DNA of 64,000 nt from Achatina immaculata (GCA_009760885.1 CM019714.1:5776812-5840811), one strand, 5' to 3'; numbered from the stretch's first letter, positions 61,001-62,829 are shown. Notes: generated from the letters alone by a model not told the origin. A program made the numbers and translations.

Positions 61001-62829
61001 CTTTCTCCTTAACAAAGCGTTCAGCATTAAAAGCTTAGATAACTTGATCTCATTTTGATTCTGTTAAATAATTTTCTTCATCTTTCCCTGCTGGCAGTGT
61101 TTGCATTATGTCAGTGCTTTGTATCTTTTGGTCTGACATAACCAGCTTCAGCTCATTGTATTCTTAGGACCAGTTCTCTTTCTCATTGTAATCCCTACAG
61201 ACTTGGCCAAACTGCTGTCAAGTTTGTGAGGACACCACTGGGGGGTAGAATGAGATCTCGGTCAACTGTAGTACCTCTTCTTAGTTATCTTACCATTTGT
61301 GATGTCTTCCAGTTCTCCCATTTACGTTCATTATCTTTTTTTTTTTCCCTCAGTTTTTAATTAATTTTTTTTTCCATAGACTGCTCGTACATTTTGTAGA
61401 CACAACCACTTGTCCGTTTCAAAGACATGAGCCACTGTGTCTGAACCACCTTAACTGACTGTGTCATTTTATAGCTCATCGCTGTTATTGGTTTTCAGAA
61501 GATGAAAATAAACCAGAGACAGAAGAGCCCACAACTTCTGCTGAACTTCAGGAATCAGATGGTACTTTGCTTGTGCAGCTTATAATTCCAAGCTTGCATC
61601 TATCACATACTCATAATTCCCATAGTGCCTCAGTCACATACCAGTGATTCTCAAATTGCATCAACCCCATACTTGTAATATCCAGCTTGCATCTGTTGCT
61701 TACTCATAGTTCCTAGCTTGCGTCTACAGCATGCTCGTAATTCCCAGCTATATTCTCTTGCATACCCATAACTGCAAATGTATGTCTATTGCATACCCAT
61801 AACTTCCTGCTTGCATCTATCACATACCTAAAATTCTCTACTTACTGTATCACACACCCATAATTCCCAAACTTAATCTGTCACATAATCATTATTCCGA
61901 AACTTGAATTTACCACATGTCCATAATTCCCAAATTTGCATCTATCACATACCCATAATTCCCTGCTTACTGTATCACACACCCATAAATCCCAAACTTA
62001 CGTCTATCACAATCTCATGTTTCCCACACTTGCATCTGTCACATATCTATTATTCCCAAATTTGCATCTATCATATATTCATAATTCTCCAAATTTGCAT
62101 CCCACACTTGCATCTGTCACATATCTATTATTCCCAAATTTGCATCTATCATATATTCATAATTCTCCAAATTTGCATCTATCACGTAATTTCCAAATTT
62201 GCATCTATCACATATCCATAGTTCCCAAGTTTCCATCTATCACATATCTATTATTTCCAAATTTGCATCTACTGCATATCCATAATTCCCTAATTTGCAT
62301 CTATTACATATCCATAATTCCCAAATTTGCATCTATCACATATCCATAATTCCCAAATTTGCATCTATCACATATCCATAATTCCCAAATTTCCATCTAT
62401 CACATATCCATAATTCCCAAATTTCCATCTATCACATATCCATAATCCCCAAATTTGCGTCTACTGCCAAGTAATAATTTCTAACTTGCATCTATCATGC
62501 TGTCACAATTCTCATATTCTGTGGGTCATGTAGCTTACATCTCATATGTTTACCCTACAATTCTTATCTTTTTGAAGGTTCTCTGTGCATGTGGTAATGT
62601 GCAGTCTCTCTATGTTAGTTTCTGTCTGCTCAGACAATTCTGTGCAAACAATTCCCACCACAAAACTTTCCATCATTTTACAACTATTTTCCAGTTCATT
62701 AAAAAAAAACATCAACATTTGTTGATTTTCTAATATCTTGTACAAACAGTCTGCAGTTAATGTTGGATAATGTTTGCAGTTTCAGCAGGATGGATCTTCA
62801 ACACATCAGAAGCTTTCAAGGTAGAATGA
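997..62829 (+). CDS. NME8: NME8/TXNDC3-like three-NDK-domain protein, 5'-partial gene (17 exons seen)
   Basis: Joining the exons listed below gives one open frame of 557 residues plus a leading split codon, every junction in phase. It holds three NDK domains (about residues 4-132, 154-285 and 290-425) followed by a Glu/Asp-rich tail. Each NDK domain keeps the Asn-x-x-His-Gly-Ser signature, with the phospho-acceptor His at 123, 270 and 403. Domain 2 has Arg162 where the nucleotide-binding Lys normally sits, and Lys237 where domains 1 and 3 keep Arg (90, 370), so it may be a weak enzyme. Three NDK units in a row plus an acidic tail match the NME8/TXNDC3 family, which also carries an N-terminal thioredoxin domain (expected upstream of base 1) and is linked to ciliary outer dynein arms. 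NME9 and other multi-NDK proteins are less likely because of domain count. The family assignment is strong; catalytic activity and ciliary role are inferred. Confidence 0.88.
1178..1870 (+). mobile_element. LINE A 3' end, copy 2
   Basis: Starts abruptly inside the RT gene at the duplication junction and runs open from ATG 1192 to the stop at 1840-1842 (216 codons), then the ATATAAG tail. It is a by-product of the 1220-bp duplication, not a separate insertion. Confidence 0.92.
2217..2293 (+). CDS. NME8: NME8 exon a, copy 2 (start of NDK1)
   Basis: I see no difference from the copy 1220 bp upstream, including acceptor and donor. This copy is nearer to exon b, and its donor region has been amplified into a longer minisatellite. 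Only one of the two copies can be used per transcript. I cannot tell which is used, nor rule out an assembly duplication. Confidence 0.8.
2260..2650 (+). repeat. Minisatellite, 22-28 bp, built from the exon a donor
   Basis: About 15 units of the form attattaatgag-gtgagatagcaatgac. The first unit is the real end of exon a plus its donor, so each unit carries some exon sequence and a gtgaga donor. Later units diverge (gtgagaca, gttagaca). The shorter form at 1056-1177 sits in the first duplicate. Confidence 0.93.
2940..3640 (+). repeat. 42-bp minisatellite with gtaaga in each unit
   Basis: About 16 units containing gatgaagagaaaatactg followed by gggtaaga or aggtaaga. The period is a multiple of three, which is why open frames run through it. 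Most units carry a donor-like GAG|gtaaga or GGG|gtaaga. Confidence 0.93.
3690..3900 (+). repeat. Dispersed non-coding repeat, copy 1
   Basis: Shares atccttgaaaaaggct, ccaaaatat, ttcatttatac and tgtaaaactg...ccttacac in the same order and spacing with 6335-6520 and, more weakly, 56455-56600. It may be the 3' end of a retroposon; I cannot name the family. Confidence 0.6.
4037..4129 (+). CDS. NME8: NME8 exon b (NDK1)
   Basis: Acceptor tgctag, donor GAG|gtaagt; 93 nt, phase 0-0, residues 26-56. Encodes the helix and strand following the nucleotide-binding Lys, ending at the glutamate before the PYF block. The frame is open across the whole exon. Confidence 0.9.
4130..5341 (+). other. Intron 2
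   Basis: gtaagt...ttacag. Apart from the weak repeat at 4735-4925, I see no coding or mobile sequence. Confidence 0.85.
4735..4925 (+). repeat. Short imperfect tandem repeat, about 43 bp x 4
   Basis: Units contain gtagtgtggttcatgt, atctaaagtcc and a variable aagcatgaaga segment. They are strongly diverged from one another. Confidence 0.65.
5342..5496 (+). CDS. NME8: NME8 exon c (NDK1 core)
   Basis: Acceptor ttttacag, donor AAG|gtgagg; 155 nt, enters phase 0, leaves phase 2. Residues 57-107 contain the PYFDELVRYM-VSGP block typical of NDKs, and WREMMGPSN, which places Arg90 and a Ser in the phosphate-contact positions. Confidence 0.92.
5716..5905 (+). repeat. About 95-bp direct repeat x 2, then diverged units to 6140
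   Basis: gggcaatagttgcttag and gggcaacagttacttaga start two copies that continue through ggatagatggatgatagg. From 5920 to 6140 a looser motif around gtaagaacaacataactc recurs about five times. Confidence 0.75.
6335..6520 (+). repeat. Dispersed non-coding repeat, copy 2
   Basis: Contains gatccttgaaaaaggctt, agaaatattgg, ttcatttatac and tgtaaaactgaaccatac. Same orientation as the other two copies; all three are intronic. Confidence 0.6.
6510..6895 (+). repeat. 30-bp minisatellite x about 12
   Basis: Unit taattcattatatcacacag plus ttaaagacct, exactly 30 bp in most copies. Reading frames across it are a consequence of a period divisible by three. It ends about 30 bp before exon d. Confidence 0.95.
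6921..6995 (+). CDS. NME8: NME8 exon d (NDK1 active-site His)
   Basis: Acceptor aatttaacag, donor AA|gtaaga; 75 nt, phase 2-2. Encodes FRAKYG...MNAVHGSS with the catalytic His at residue 123, then a short link to the Kpn-like loop in the next exon. A 30-bp minisatellite ends about 30 bp before the acceptor. Confidence 0.92.
7195..8445 (-). mobile_element. LINE C, RTE/BovB-like fragment with mutated RT active site
   Basis: Reading right to left: TKILLRIVMRRVRSKI, FIDYCKAFDKVRH, a frameshift near 8150, then KLGVRQGCVLSPDLF, LRYADNIVLIA, YLGTIITADGKCHNEI and YGCEAWSMNK. The catalytic YADD is YADN (around 7950-7980), so this copy is dead. The last 360 bases encode GRKSLADLIIKSRDRELWRE in a shifted frame. 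5'-truncated; endonuclease absent. Confidence 0.85.
8500..9030 (+). mobile_element. LINE D 3' end (RTE-like), head to head with LINE C
   Basis: Encodes IMYGSETWSTTKKDEQQL, then after stops CWLGHVERMEK, RPRGRPRQRWRDN and NWREKIRNREEWR, the usual end of this LINE class, followed by an AAG/AAT-rich tail (gaagaagaagaataat). Several stop codons. A second member of the family is at 55785-56045. Confidence 0.8.
9440..9885 (+). repeat. 33-bp minisatellite x about 13
   Basis: Unit contains tcatctagatctgctaatat and tgtctgtgtta. The period of 33 keeps a frame (SSRSANILSVL) open; it is not a protein gene. Confidence 0.95.
9960..10255 (+). repeat. 28-32-bp minisatellite x about 9
   Basis: Units of ctgtcccagtattctgtgat plus a T-rich spacer. 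Each carries a T-rich tract followed by ccag, an acceptor-like context. Confidence 0.85.
10565..13108 (+). repeat. 55-bp minisatellite x about 45, with higher-order repeat
   Basis: Unit order: tctagttctcatctg, variable tgttgt/tattt, cttgtccag, ttgttctgatctaatgtg, ctgatgta. Variant units recur in the same order at an offset of about 934 bp (for example ccagtttttctgatct at 11421 and 12355), a roughly 17-unit higher-order repeat. Each unit has a pyrimidine-rich tract ending CAG and branch-like ctgat/ctaat. The array stops 25 bp before exon e. Confidence 0.96.
13134..13246 (+). CDS. NME8: NME8 exon e (end of NDK1, start of NDK2)
   Basis: Acceptor tgacccacag, donor AAAA|gtgagt; 113 nt, phase 2 in, phase 1 out; residues 133-170. 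Contains ELTVFFPNF, the end of domain 1, and ITLAIVRPETV, the opening strand of domain 2. The usual Lys of this motif is Arg162. The acceptor has a short pyrimidine run because the 55-bp minisatellite stops only 25 bp upstream. Confidence 0.9.
13850..15345 (+). repeat. 59-bp minisatellite x about 25 with overlapping acceptor and donor motifs
   Basis: Unit: gtgacaagagcaaagaattc, tgactgcatttttctatgta, ttgttgcagtaagtttctt. Each has a T-rich tract ending tgcag overlapped by gtaagt, so both a 3' and a 5' splice-like motif, plus an EcoRI site in most units. Confidence 0.95.
15480..15690 (+). repeat. About 30-bp minisatellite x 7
   Basis: Units of gtatgtgtatgtgacagatt with actttga. Confidence 0.88.
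16225..19125 (-). mobile_element. LINE E, I-like LINE with RNase H; RT domain deleted
   Basis: Right to left: an ORF1-like remnant with stops (from about 19125); an APE-type endonuclease with LKIMQWNAEGV, CIQETHL, KKGGVLTLV (18659-18093) and GDFNSHSQSWGYDHIDKRG (near 18070); the post-endonuclease linker to about 17180; then directly an RNase H (17088-16504) with VYTDGSA, NFDAEVRGIIAA, VILTDAGSVLEAL and WIPSHCGIPGNEKPDRLAKE. All four acidic positions of RNase H remain. No RT motif lies between; the junction is near a duplicated aactacagtt at about 17165-17185. The 3' tail is a TTC/GAA microsatellite at 16228-16242. Endonuclease plus RNase H places it in the I-like group; exact clade unsure. 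Confidence 0.85.
19397..19541 (+). CDS. NME8: NME8 exon f (NDK2)
   Basis: Acceptor tttgcag, donor CCAG|gtatgt; 145 nt, phase 1 in, phase 2 out; residues 171-218. Encodes VILDKI, KIAMYKEVQL and the FYKEHENYAYFDSLVEIMS block equivalent to exons b and c of domain 1 and to exon i of domain 3. Confidence 0.92.
19664..19860 (-). mobile_element. Possible CR1/L2-like LINE 3' remnant
   Basis: Minus-strand reading gives LLTYSAANLWDNLPHHL followed by SSIYKSQ, resembling the AxxLWNxLP...SxxxFKxxL block near the C-terminus of many CR1/L2-type RT proteins. Short and degenerate. Confidence 0.45.
20294..23357 (-). mobile_element. LINE F, nearly full-length RTE-like LINE, decayed
   Basis: Right to left: endonuclease start IGYWNIRTMYQTGKTAQV and YGLDILGVSECRW (23357-23172); a stretch of 33-bp repeats; INWEPVKERIIRAHY, TIIQCYVPTNDD and IIVVIGDFKAKVGND; linker KKWLSDNTWTKIQERKQAR (22434-21949); RT with LDFADDIALL intact near 21080; C-terminus YGCENWRTSPAMEKRLDAFE, CWNYIGHILRM, KRKRGRPKDTLRR and WRALSSALCATFGPRG (20845-20294). 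Several frameshifts and stops. Same general family as LINE A. About 3.1 kb, the only copy here spanning endonuclease to C-terminus. Confidence 0.88.
22950..23130. repeat. 33-bp tandem repeat x 5 inside the LINE F endonuclease
   Basis: Units of gctgacatgatgattacgac plus tccttctgctctc. On the minus strand each encodes SARAEGVVIIM, in frame with the flanking endonuclease sequence (next residues SLINWEPV). Confidence 0.92.
23680..23835 (+). repeat. Imperfect short repeat around taatgtgtatgtgtacta
   Basis: About five loosely spaced units of gtaatgtgtatgtgt and actacattaatgtatagta. It ends about 80 bp before exon g. Confidence 0.6.
23913..24020 (+). CDS. NME8: NME8 exon g (NDK2 core)
   Basis: Acceptor atccacag, donor AAAAG|gtgaga; 108 nt, phase 2-2; residues 219-254. 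SGPIMALGLAK and AWKDALGPSN show the central strand and phosphate loop, with Lys237 replacing the usual Arg. Same length and phase as exon j, so domains 2 and 3 share exon structure. Confidence 0.92.
24371..24432 (+). repeat. (GAT)n microsatellite, possibly a retroposon tail
   Basis: gatgatgatgatgatgacta and a second GAT run. Sequence before it reads NTKGRRRETIT, weakly like the GRPRET region of LINE A relatives, whose copies here often end in ATG/GAT microsatellites. Confidence 0.45.
24855..26165 (+). repeat. 40-bp minisatellite x about 33, ending 30 bp before exon h
   Basis: Unit: caaggtgtgatgtttttgtt plus atgtgggagatatgcaagaa, exactly 40 bp over most of the array, with few variants (tatacaagaa, gaaagtgtga). 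Its low divergence suggests recent amplification or homogenisation. Confidence 0.97.
26196..26341 (+). CDS. NME8: NME8 exon h (NDK2 His, start of NDK3)
   Basis: Acceptor ttatccacag, donor AAAG|gttagt; 146 nt, phase 2 in, phase 1 out; residues 255-303. MNQFHGSDS carries the domain 2 His (270). TIALIKPEGM opens domain 3 with the standard Lys (296). The 40-bp minisatellite ends about 30 bp upstream of the acceptor. Confidence 0.93.
26533..27348 (+). repeat. 34-bp minisatellite x about 24
   Basis: Unit: cctggtacagcctcagccag plus actgtggtctgttt. 34 is not a multiple of three, yet no unit creates a stop on the plus strand, so all three plus frames stay open over long stretches. It begins about 190 bp after exon h. 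Confidence 0.96.
27470..27640 (+). repeat. About 52-bp repeat x 3
   Basis: Units of gtgatgtgatacatctaagt followed by ttggtgccagcagtgaactg and gacttcagaata. Confidence 0.85.
27915..28870 (-). mobile_element. I-like LINE 3' part with RNase H (LINE G, copy 1)
   Basis: Minus strand: RNase H with THVYKDGSAEKAV, YRAETTVLLEAL and AFSTDCRALLES (28807-28385); then CNQCRSEWKKKL, LRTGHCRLLSHLHPLKMS and the CPCGSG...HILQEC zinc-finger-like block ending near 27957; 3' tail of TTC repeats at 27923-27936. 5'-truncated, frameshifted between the two blocks. Confidence 0.82.
29312..29740 (-). mobile_element. I-like LINE 3' end (LINE G, copy 2)
   Basis: Same C-terminal block as at 27957-28319 (RTGHCRLLSHLHPLKMS, CPCGSGVQTPERILQEC, RETWPEDTSLGQKLWG) and the same TTC tail (29315-29327), truncated before the RNase H. 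An independent, shorter insertion of the same family 1.4 kb away. Confidence 0.85.
30020..30437 (+). repeat. 29-bp minisatellite x about 14
   Basis: Unit: atcatggacagctaagataa plus tgttaagat. Confidence 0.95.
30495..30690 (+). mobile_element. BovB/RTE-like LINE 3' remnant
   Basis: Plus-strand reading gives RRGRLENIITTGKINRKRGR, then KKFMENLT, a stop, and WHNKKSPMELYNIKK, the usual C-terminal block of a BovB-like subfamily. Its end against LINE A is uncertain. Confidence 0.6.
30690..32220 (+). mobile_element. LINE A, 5'-truncated copy with open RT frame
   Basis: Non-LTR element with the endonuclease missing but RT and C-terminus uninterrupted, followed by ATATAAG/ATATATAAG tail repeats. Its 3' third nearly matches the copies at 1-622 and 1178-1842. 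Visible differences include a 6-bp deletion at the KEVRTAK segment and scattered substitutions. This indicates a young family. Confidence 0.9.
30718..32187 (+). CDS. Non-LTR reverse transcriptase (LINE A), 489 codons
   Basis: RT fingers and palm in order: NNKAAGEDEITAEMLKA (residues 6-22), IPKKGNLSDCNNWRGVTL (56-73), QAGFRKGRSC (101-110), FIDFKKAFDS (135-144), GVKQGCILSPLLF (193-205), and catalytic LDFADDITLIS (234-244). The C-terminal region has YLGSYIDQDGD, LIYACERWKTTKE, RRWTYVGHLMRR, KRGRPRETLKR and WRTTLRALCDV. RT in such elements copies LINE RNA at a nicked target. The start chosen is simply the first ATG, since the true start with the endonuclease has been lost. RTE-like by C-terminus; the clade name needs a phylogeny. 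Confidence 0.9.
   Translation: MNLMANNKAAGEDEITAEMLKAINSDNMRQLQRMFNKIWKEEKVPSNWKKGIIVKIPKKGNLSDCNNWRGVTLISVVSKVFCKVILNRLKDIVDTAMREEQAGFRKGRSCLDQIFTLRIILEEHIEKQEPLILNFIDFKKAFDSIHRDSLWRILCLYGIPSKIVNIIKDLYNGYVCAVKTEEGMSEWFQIETGVKQGCILSPLLFGITLDFIMTKCCTGNTGIDRVHGTQLEDLDFADDITLISNNVNFMQEKTDSLSSLASKIGLEINKDKTKIMKIPINQNGKIHIEGTDIEEVNQCAYLGSYIDQDGDTRKEVRTAKAASIFKNLENIWNSKVISTKTKLRLFNSNVISTLIYACERWKTTKEIEKKLDSFENKCLRKILGIKWNEFKNNAEIRQMTEQQPVSWVIRKRRWTYVGHLMRRNDQRIPKQAIKWNTTGRRKRGRPRETLKRTLLREAKLTGIKSFDEVERLAEDRKNWRTTLRALCDV
32709..32918 (+). pseudogene. U2 snRNA-like sequence with remodelled stem II and poly(A)
   Basis: Begins with the U2 5' end (ATCGCTTCTCGG, CCTTTTGGCTAAGATCAA). Where U2 has its branch-site recognition segment there is instead a hairpin: 32736-32749 pairs with 32759-32773 (one bulge), loop gcgctcggt. 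Then an Sm-like ttattttgg (32774-32782), a two-part stem (32787-32792 with 32837-32842, inner 32807-32813 with 32817-32823), and a U2 stem IV-like hairpin (32850-32856 with 32869-32875, loop region tgcagtacc). A run of about 19 A follows. The poly(A) suggests retroposition; the clean pairing suggests a folded RNA source. Confidence 0.8.
32919..33067 (+). pseudogene. U2 snRNA body lacking stem I
   Basis: Starts at the U2 tctgttcttatcagctta segment and continues through tctgatacg, a stem IIa (32948-32954 with 32958-32964), Sm site atttttgg (32980-32987), stem III around acgaga/tctcgt, and stem IV (cccggtattgcag...ccggg). The first 35 or so U2 bases are absent and the preceding bases are the poly(A) of the element before it. 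Confidence 0.85.
33172..33252 (+). pseudogene. Second partial U2 snRNA body
   Basis: Repeats the start of the previous body (tctgttcttatcagctta through tttttggaacgagacg), again with the 5' end missing and again preceded by an A-rich stretch (aaaaacaaaaa). Confidence 0.85.
33253..33766 (+). repeat. GC-rich retroposon body with about 100-bp repeat units, left half
   Basis: Units carry cacggcacctctgctctaga, ggccggccacgtcc and gaaatatgcctaaaccggc; three degenerate units are visible (near 33377, 33610 and 33715). GC content is well above the surroundings. The last unit is cut at gatatacaccc by the LINE to the right. Confidence 0.7.
33767..35940 (-). mobile_element. BovB/RTE-like LINE, 5'-truncated, one frameshift
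   Basis: Right to left: end of the endonuclease (DTDHELLIADMKIK), linker with KKTQKNRWITAGTLELIKQG, RT start KNLKNGKSPGCDEITAEFIK and WKRTVFIPLPKKGN, then a frameshift in the overlap near 35000-35030. The second frame continues QAGFRQGRGSRDHI, FIDYSKAFDCVQHQRLWE, GVRQGCILSPYLFNLY, IRYADDTVLLS (34530-34560), YLGSLLTNNGDT, YACETWTLNKTAEKHINAFE, YRRVLQISWTQKR, YFGHIKRHDNLEK, MGKRKRGRPKRRW and ends WEAKFRKGHAKE at 33767. The catalytic YADD is intact. The tail is attcattcattcc (read plus). The element splits a GC-rich repeat unit, so it inserted after that array formed. Confidence 0.9.
35941..36703 (+). repeat. GC-rich retroposon body, right half, with (GAA)n tail
   Basis: Resumes the interrupted unit (gaattttgcctaaactggc, cagtacctctgctctagagg), followed by three roughly 95-bp units around cacctctcacccggcgg and aggttttccggtgagaa (36210-36470), a palindrome-rich block with cgtggtcctctcgtggatct and ggaccacacagg, and a (GAA)n tail at 36678-36703. 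The tail resembles those of LINEs D, E and G. Confidence 0.7.
36970..37114 (+). CDS. NME8: NME8 exon i (NDK3)
   Basis: Acceptor ttatttcag; 145 nt, phase 1 in, phase 2 out; residues 304-351. Encodes DIISRIQEAGFKIV and YYDDLVNALS, colinear with exon f. It ends CCAG|gcaagt, a GC donor. Cutting at this point joins AG to T of exon j and restores Ser-Gly-Pro, as in the other two domains. Confidence 0.9.
37115..37120 (+). other. Non-canonical GC 5' splice site (gcaagt)
   Basis: The frame and the conserved SGP motif demand cleavage before gcaagt. The rest of the site (CAG before, AAGT after) fits the strong consensus seen in known GC-AG introns. A GT site four bases downstream (gtatga) would shift the frame. 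Confidence 0.8.
37222..37738 (+). repeat. About 48-bp minisatellite x 11
   Basis: Units of tgatgtgacacagtttgtga followed by tgtcatcatttccaagaatc or actggtcccat. Begins about 105 bp after exon i. Confidence 0.93.
38450..38815 (+). mobile_element. tRNA-derived SINE, copy 1
   Basis: Head ggggctgtgtggtcttgggt, then gagttgtgggtttgaatccc: the spacing and a B box (ggtttgaatcc) fit a Pol III tRNA-type promoter. The body runs to about attaaaccattttctgaac. The 3' end is not sharply defined. Confidence 0.65.
39447..39554 (+). CDS. NME8: NME8 exon j, copy 1 (NDK3 core)
   Basis: Acceptor atcctgcag, donor TTC|gtaagt; 108 nt, phase 2-2; residues 352-387. SGPSLFMVLSREGAVSG and LRMELGD keep Arg370 at the phosphate loop. 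It is the first of three tandem copies encoding the same 36 residues. Confidence 0.88.
40118..40483 (+). mobile_element. tRNA-derived SINE, copy 2 (by duplication)
   Basis: No difference seen from copy 1; carried by the 1668-bp duplication, not a new insertion. Confidence 0.65.
41115..41222 (+). CDS. NME8: NME8 exon j, copy 2
   Basis: No difference seen from copy 1, at an offset of 1668 bp, with the same acceptor and donor. Because the exon is phase-symmetric, including several copies would keep the frame but would insert a repeated strand-loop block into the NDK fold. One copy per transcript is therefore more likely. Confidence 0.75.
41306..41485 (+). mobile_element. Retroposon 3' end with (GAA)n tail, copy 1
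   Basis: gtcgccttggggagaaaagt to ggggaaagaagaagaagaag. It ends in the same GAA tail as other non-LTR ends in the window. The family is not recognised. Confidence 0.5.
41655..42055 (+). repeat. (CAY)n triplet array, small copy
   Basis: Imperfect CAT/CAC/TAT triplets, matching 43859-44259, then cut by the junction into exon j copy 3. Confidence 0.95.
42342..42698 (+). mobile_element. tRNA-derived SINE, copy 3 (by duplication)
   Basis: Diverged copy with small deletions (cttggagtgcc block missing) and several substitutions; the B box is unchanged. Confidence 0.65.
43365..43472 (+). CDS. NME8: NME8 exon j, copy 3
   Basis: Same protein as copies 1 and 2. One synonymous change (GCT to GCG at an Ala codon) is visible, and its flanks are more diverged than those of copies 1 and 2, so this copy split off earlier. 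Splice sites are intact. Confidence 0.75.
43510..43689 (+). mobile_element. Retroposon 3' end with (GAA)n tail, copy 2 (by duplication)
   Basis: Near-identical to 41306-41485 (gtcgccttacggagaaaagt), offset 2204 bp. Confidence 0.5.
43859..49978 (+). repeat. Giant (CAY)n-type triplet array, about 6.1 kb
   Basis: Almost pure atc/acc/cat/cac triplets with tta interruptions, in three styles: caccaccatcgttatcacc (most of the array), cactatcaccatcatcacca (about 46.6-49 kb) and cattatcactaccaccatca (49.2-49.97 kb). Internal block duplications are visible at offsets of 369 bp (45.4/45.8 kb), 1014 bp (46.4/47.4 kb), about 150 bp (48.27/48.42 kb) and about 285 bp (49.4/49.7 kb). The very long open frames here (to 1469 codons) are products of composition. 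Confidence 0.97.
50594..50865 (+). mobile_element. tRNA-derived SINE
   Basis: gcagtggtctagcagttagt and aggtccctggtttgatttc give A- and B-box-like segments of a tRNA head; the body contains gactggccagcatctggg and gggtacctggggcttctc. It sits just upstream of exon k. Confidence 0.7.
50966..51096 (+). CDS. NME8: NME8 exon k (NDK3 active-site His)
   Basis: Acceptor ccttcag, donor AAAG|gtaact; 131 nt, phase 2 in, phase 1 out; residues 388-431. LRALFGKDLLHNAVHGSS holds His403 of domain 3, followed by the C-terminal helix and a linker ending FNEDGTLK. Unspliced read-through would stop after two codons. Confidence 0.93.
51135..51345 (+). repeat. 43-bp minisatellite x 5
   Basis: Units of ttcttgcctgtttatcactt plus tgattgccaattctttcatt. 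Confidence 0.93.
51599..51631 (+). CDS. NME8: NME8 exon l (first tail exon; possible short-isoform end)
   Basis: Acceptor atttag, donor CAAG|gtgaac; 33 nt, phase 1-1; encodes G-AQPDLDETAQ. If the weak donor is skipped, the frame reads Gly-Glu-Leu-Ser-stop (stop at 51643-51645). This exon could therefore end a shorter isoform lacking the acidic tail. Confidence 0.7.
51780..52075 (+). repeat. Imperfect 26-33-bp repeat around tgttcatttgtctgtggg
   Basis: Units of ttgtttatttgtctgtggga and ttattgtttattttttgtgg, unequal in length. Confidence 0.75.
52270..52570 (-). mobile_element. RTE-like LINE 3' remnant with (ATG)n tail
   Basis: Minus strand: LTWTPQGKRKRSSPLGTWR, EELKKAEKTWFEVSKL, then a tail of ATG repeats (catcatcat on plus, 52278-52300). 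Matches the C-terminal block of the LINE A/F group. Confidence 0.7.
52785..53065 (+). repeat. 35-bp minisatellite x 8
   Basis: Unit: gagagctggctgacaagaga plus gaattagttttagta. A looser gaactagtttcattcagag series continues to about 53210. Confidence 0.93.
53623..53682 (+). CDS. NME8: NME8 exon m (tail)
   Basis: Acceptor gagtctag after a long T-rich tract, donor TATG|gttaga; 60 nt, phase 1-1; encodes FERERSPAVADHDPQSSDY. It has no NDK similarity. The call rests on the frame, the phase match and the strong pyrimidine tract. Confidence 0.6.
54005..55115 (+). repeat. 28-29-bp minisatellite x about 39
   Basis: Unit: cctcataccttcatgacata plus ggtgctgtg or ttgctgca. Variant runs recur in the same order (54360-54600 against 54720-54960), again indicating block duplication. 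Confidence 0.96.
55785..56045 (-). mobile_element. LINE D family 3' end
   Basis: Minus strand: TRPRGRSRRRWKDNIEEDI, VTNWREKIRNREEWR and a TTC-containing tail near 55799. Close in sequence to the end of the element at 8500-9030. Confidence 0.75.
56045..56385 (+). repeat. 47-bp minisatellite x 7
   Basis: Unit: tttaaatatgttgttcagtt, cagccttctgtcacttaggc, cttggga. Each has an acceptor-like ctgtcacttag after a pyrimidine-rich segment. Confidence 0.94.
56455..56600 (+). repeat. Dispersed non-coding repeat, copy 3
   Basis: Contains cattgcctttgaaaagac, ttgccaaaataatgg and tgtaaaactgaaccatata. It is the most diverged of the three copies. Confidence 0.5.
56965..57620 (+). mobile_element. RTE-like LINE 3' remnant (LINE A/F group)
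   Basis: Frameshifted pieces: VEEVNEFVYLGSRVVENGDS, LLYGSECWKITKTIENKLNS, RRWRWLGHVF, a stop, then WTPQGNRSKGRPKETWRRI. Ends near an (AG)n run (57618-57640). Confidence 0.78.
58049..58057 (+). CDS. NME8: NME8 exon n, 9-nt microexon (tail)
   Basis: CACCATCTG between ctttttcag and gtatgt, both good sites; phase 1-1, encodes Ala-Pro-Ser. It fits the frame of both neighbours but is too short to prove by sequence alone, and it may be skipped. Confidence 0.4.
58195..58330 (+). repeat. About 28-bp repeat x 4
   Basis: Units of aatatttatgaaaacataca plus tgttacac. Confidence 0.8.
58480..58965 (+). repeat. 32-bp minisatellite x about 15 with gtaagaac
   Basis: Unit: acctagacacaagtaagaac plus aattgtgacatg. 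Most units contain AAGTAAG, a donor-like motif. Confidence 0.94.
60179..60343 (+). CDS. NME8: NME8 exon o (acidic tail)
   Basis: Acceptor ggtgttag, donor TCAG|gtatgc; 165 nt, phase 1-1; residues 466-520, 20 of 55 being Asp or Glu, ending in a His4 run before PS. The acidic, low-complexity composition resembles the C-terminal tails reported for NME8-type axonemal proteins. Confidence 0.72.
60385..60545 (+). repeat. 28-bp minisatellite x 6
   Basis: Unit: tagtccagtatttgtaggac plus ttcagta. Starts about 40 bp after exon o. Confidence 0.9.
61499..61561 (+). CDS. NME8: NME8 exon p (acidic tail)
   Basis: Acceptor ggttttcag, donor GATG|gtactt; 63 nt, phase 1-1; encodes EDENKPETEEPTTSAELQES plus D. 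Composition continues that of exon o. Confidence 0.68.
61590..62465 (+). repeat. About 32-bp minisatellite x 27, diverged at the left
   Basis: Unit: cccaaatttgcatctatcac plus atatccataatt. Left units are decayed, right units nearly identical, so growth was polar or recent at the right. Begins about 30 bp after exon p. Confidence 0.93.
62780..62829 (+). CDS. NME8: NME8 exon q, probable terminal exon
   Basis: Acceptor tgtttgcag, with a second in-frame AG six bases further on. Phase 1 entry gives VSAGWIFNTSEAFKVE and then TGA. I see no AATAAA in the remaining 1.17 kb, so the polyadenylation site is unplaced. AAG|gtagaa inside the exon could instead be a weak donor to exons outside the window. 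Confidence 0.45.

Larger units (their letters stand above)
60344..62779 (+). other. Introns 15 and 16
   Basis: Split by exon p. 60545-61498 holds a G13 run near 60920 and no gene; 62466-62779 is unremarkable. Confidence 0.6.
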
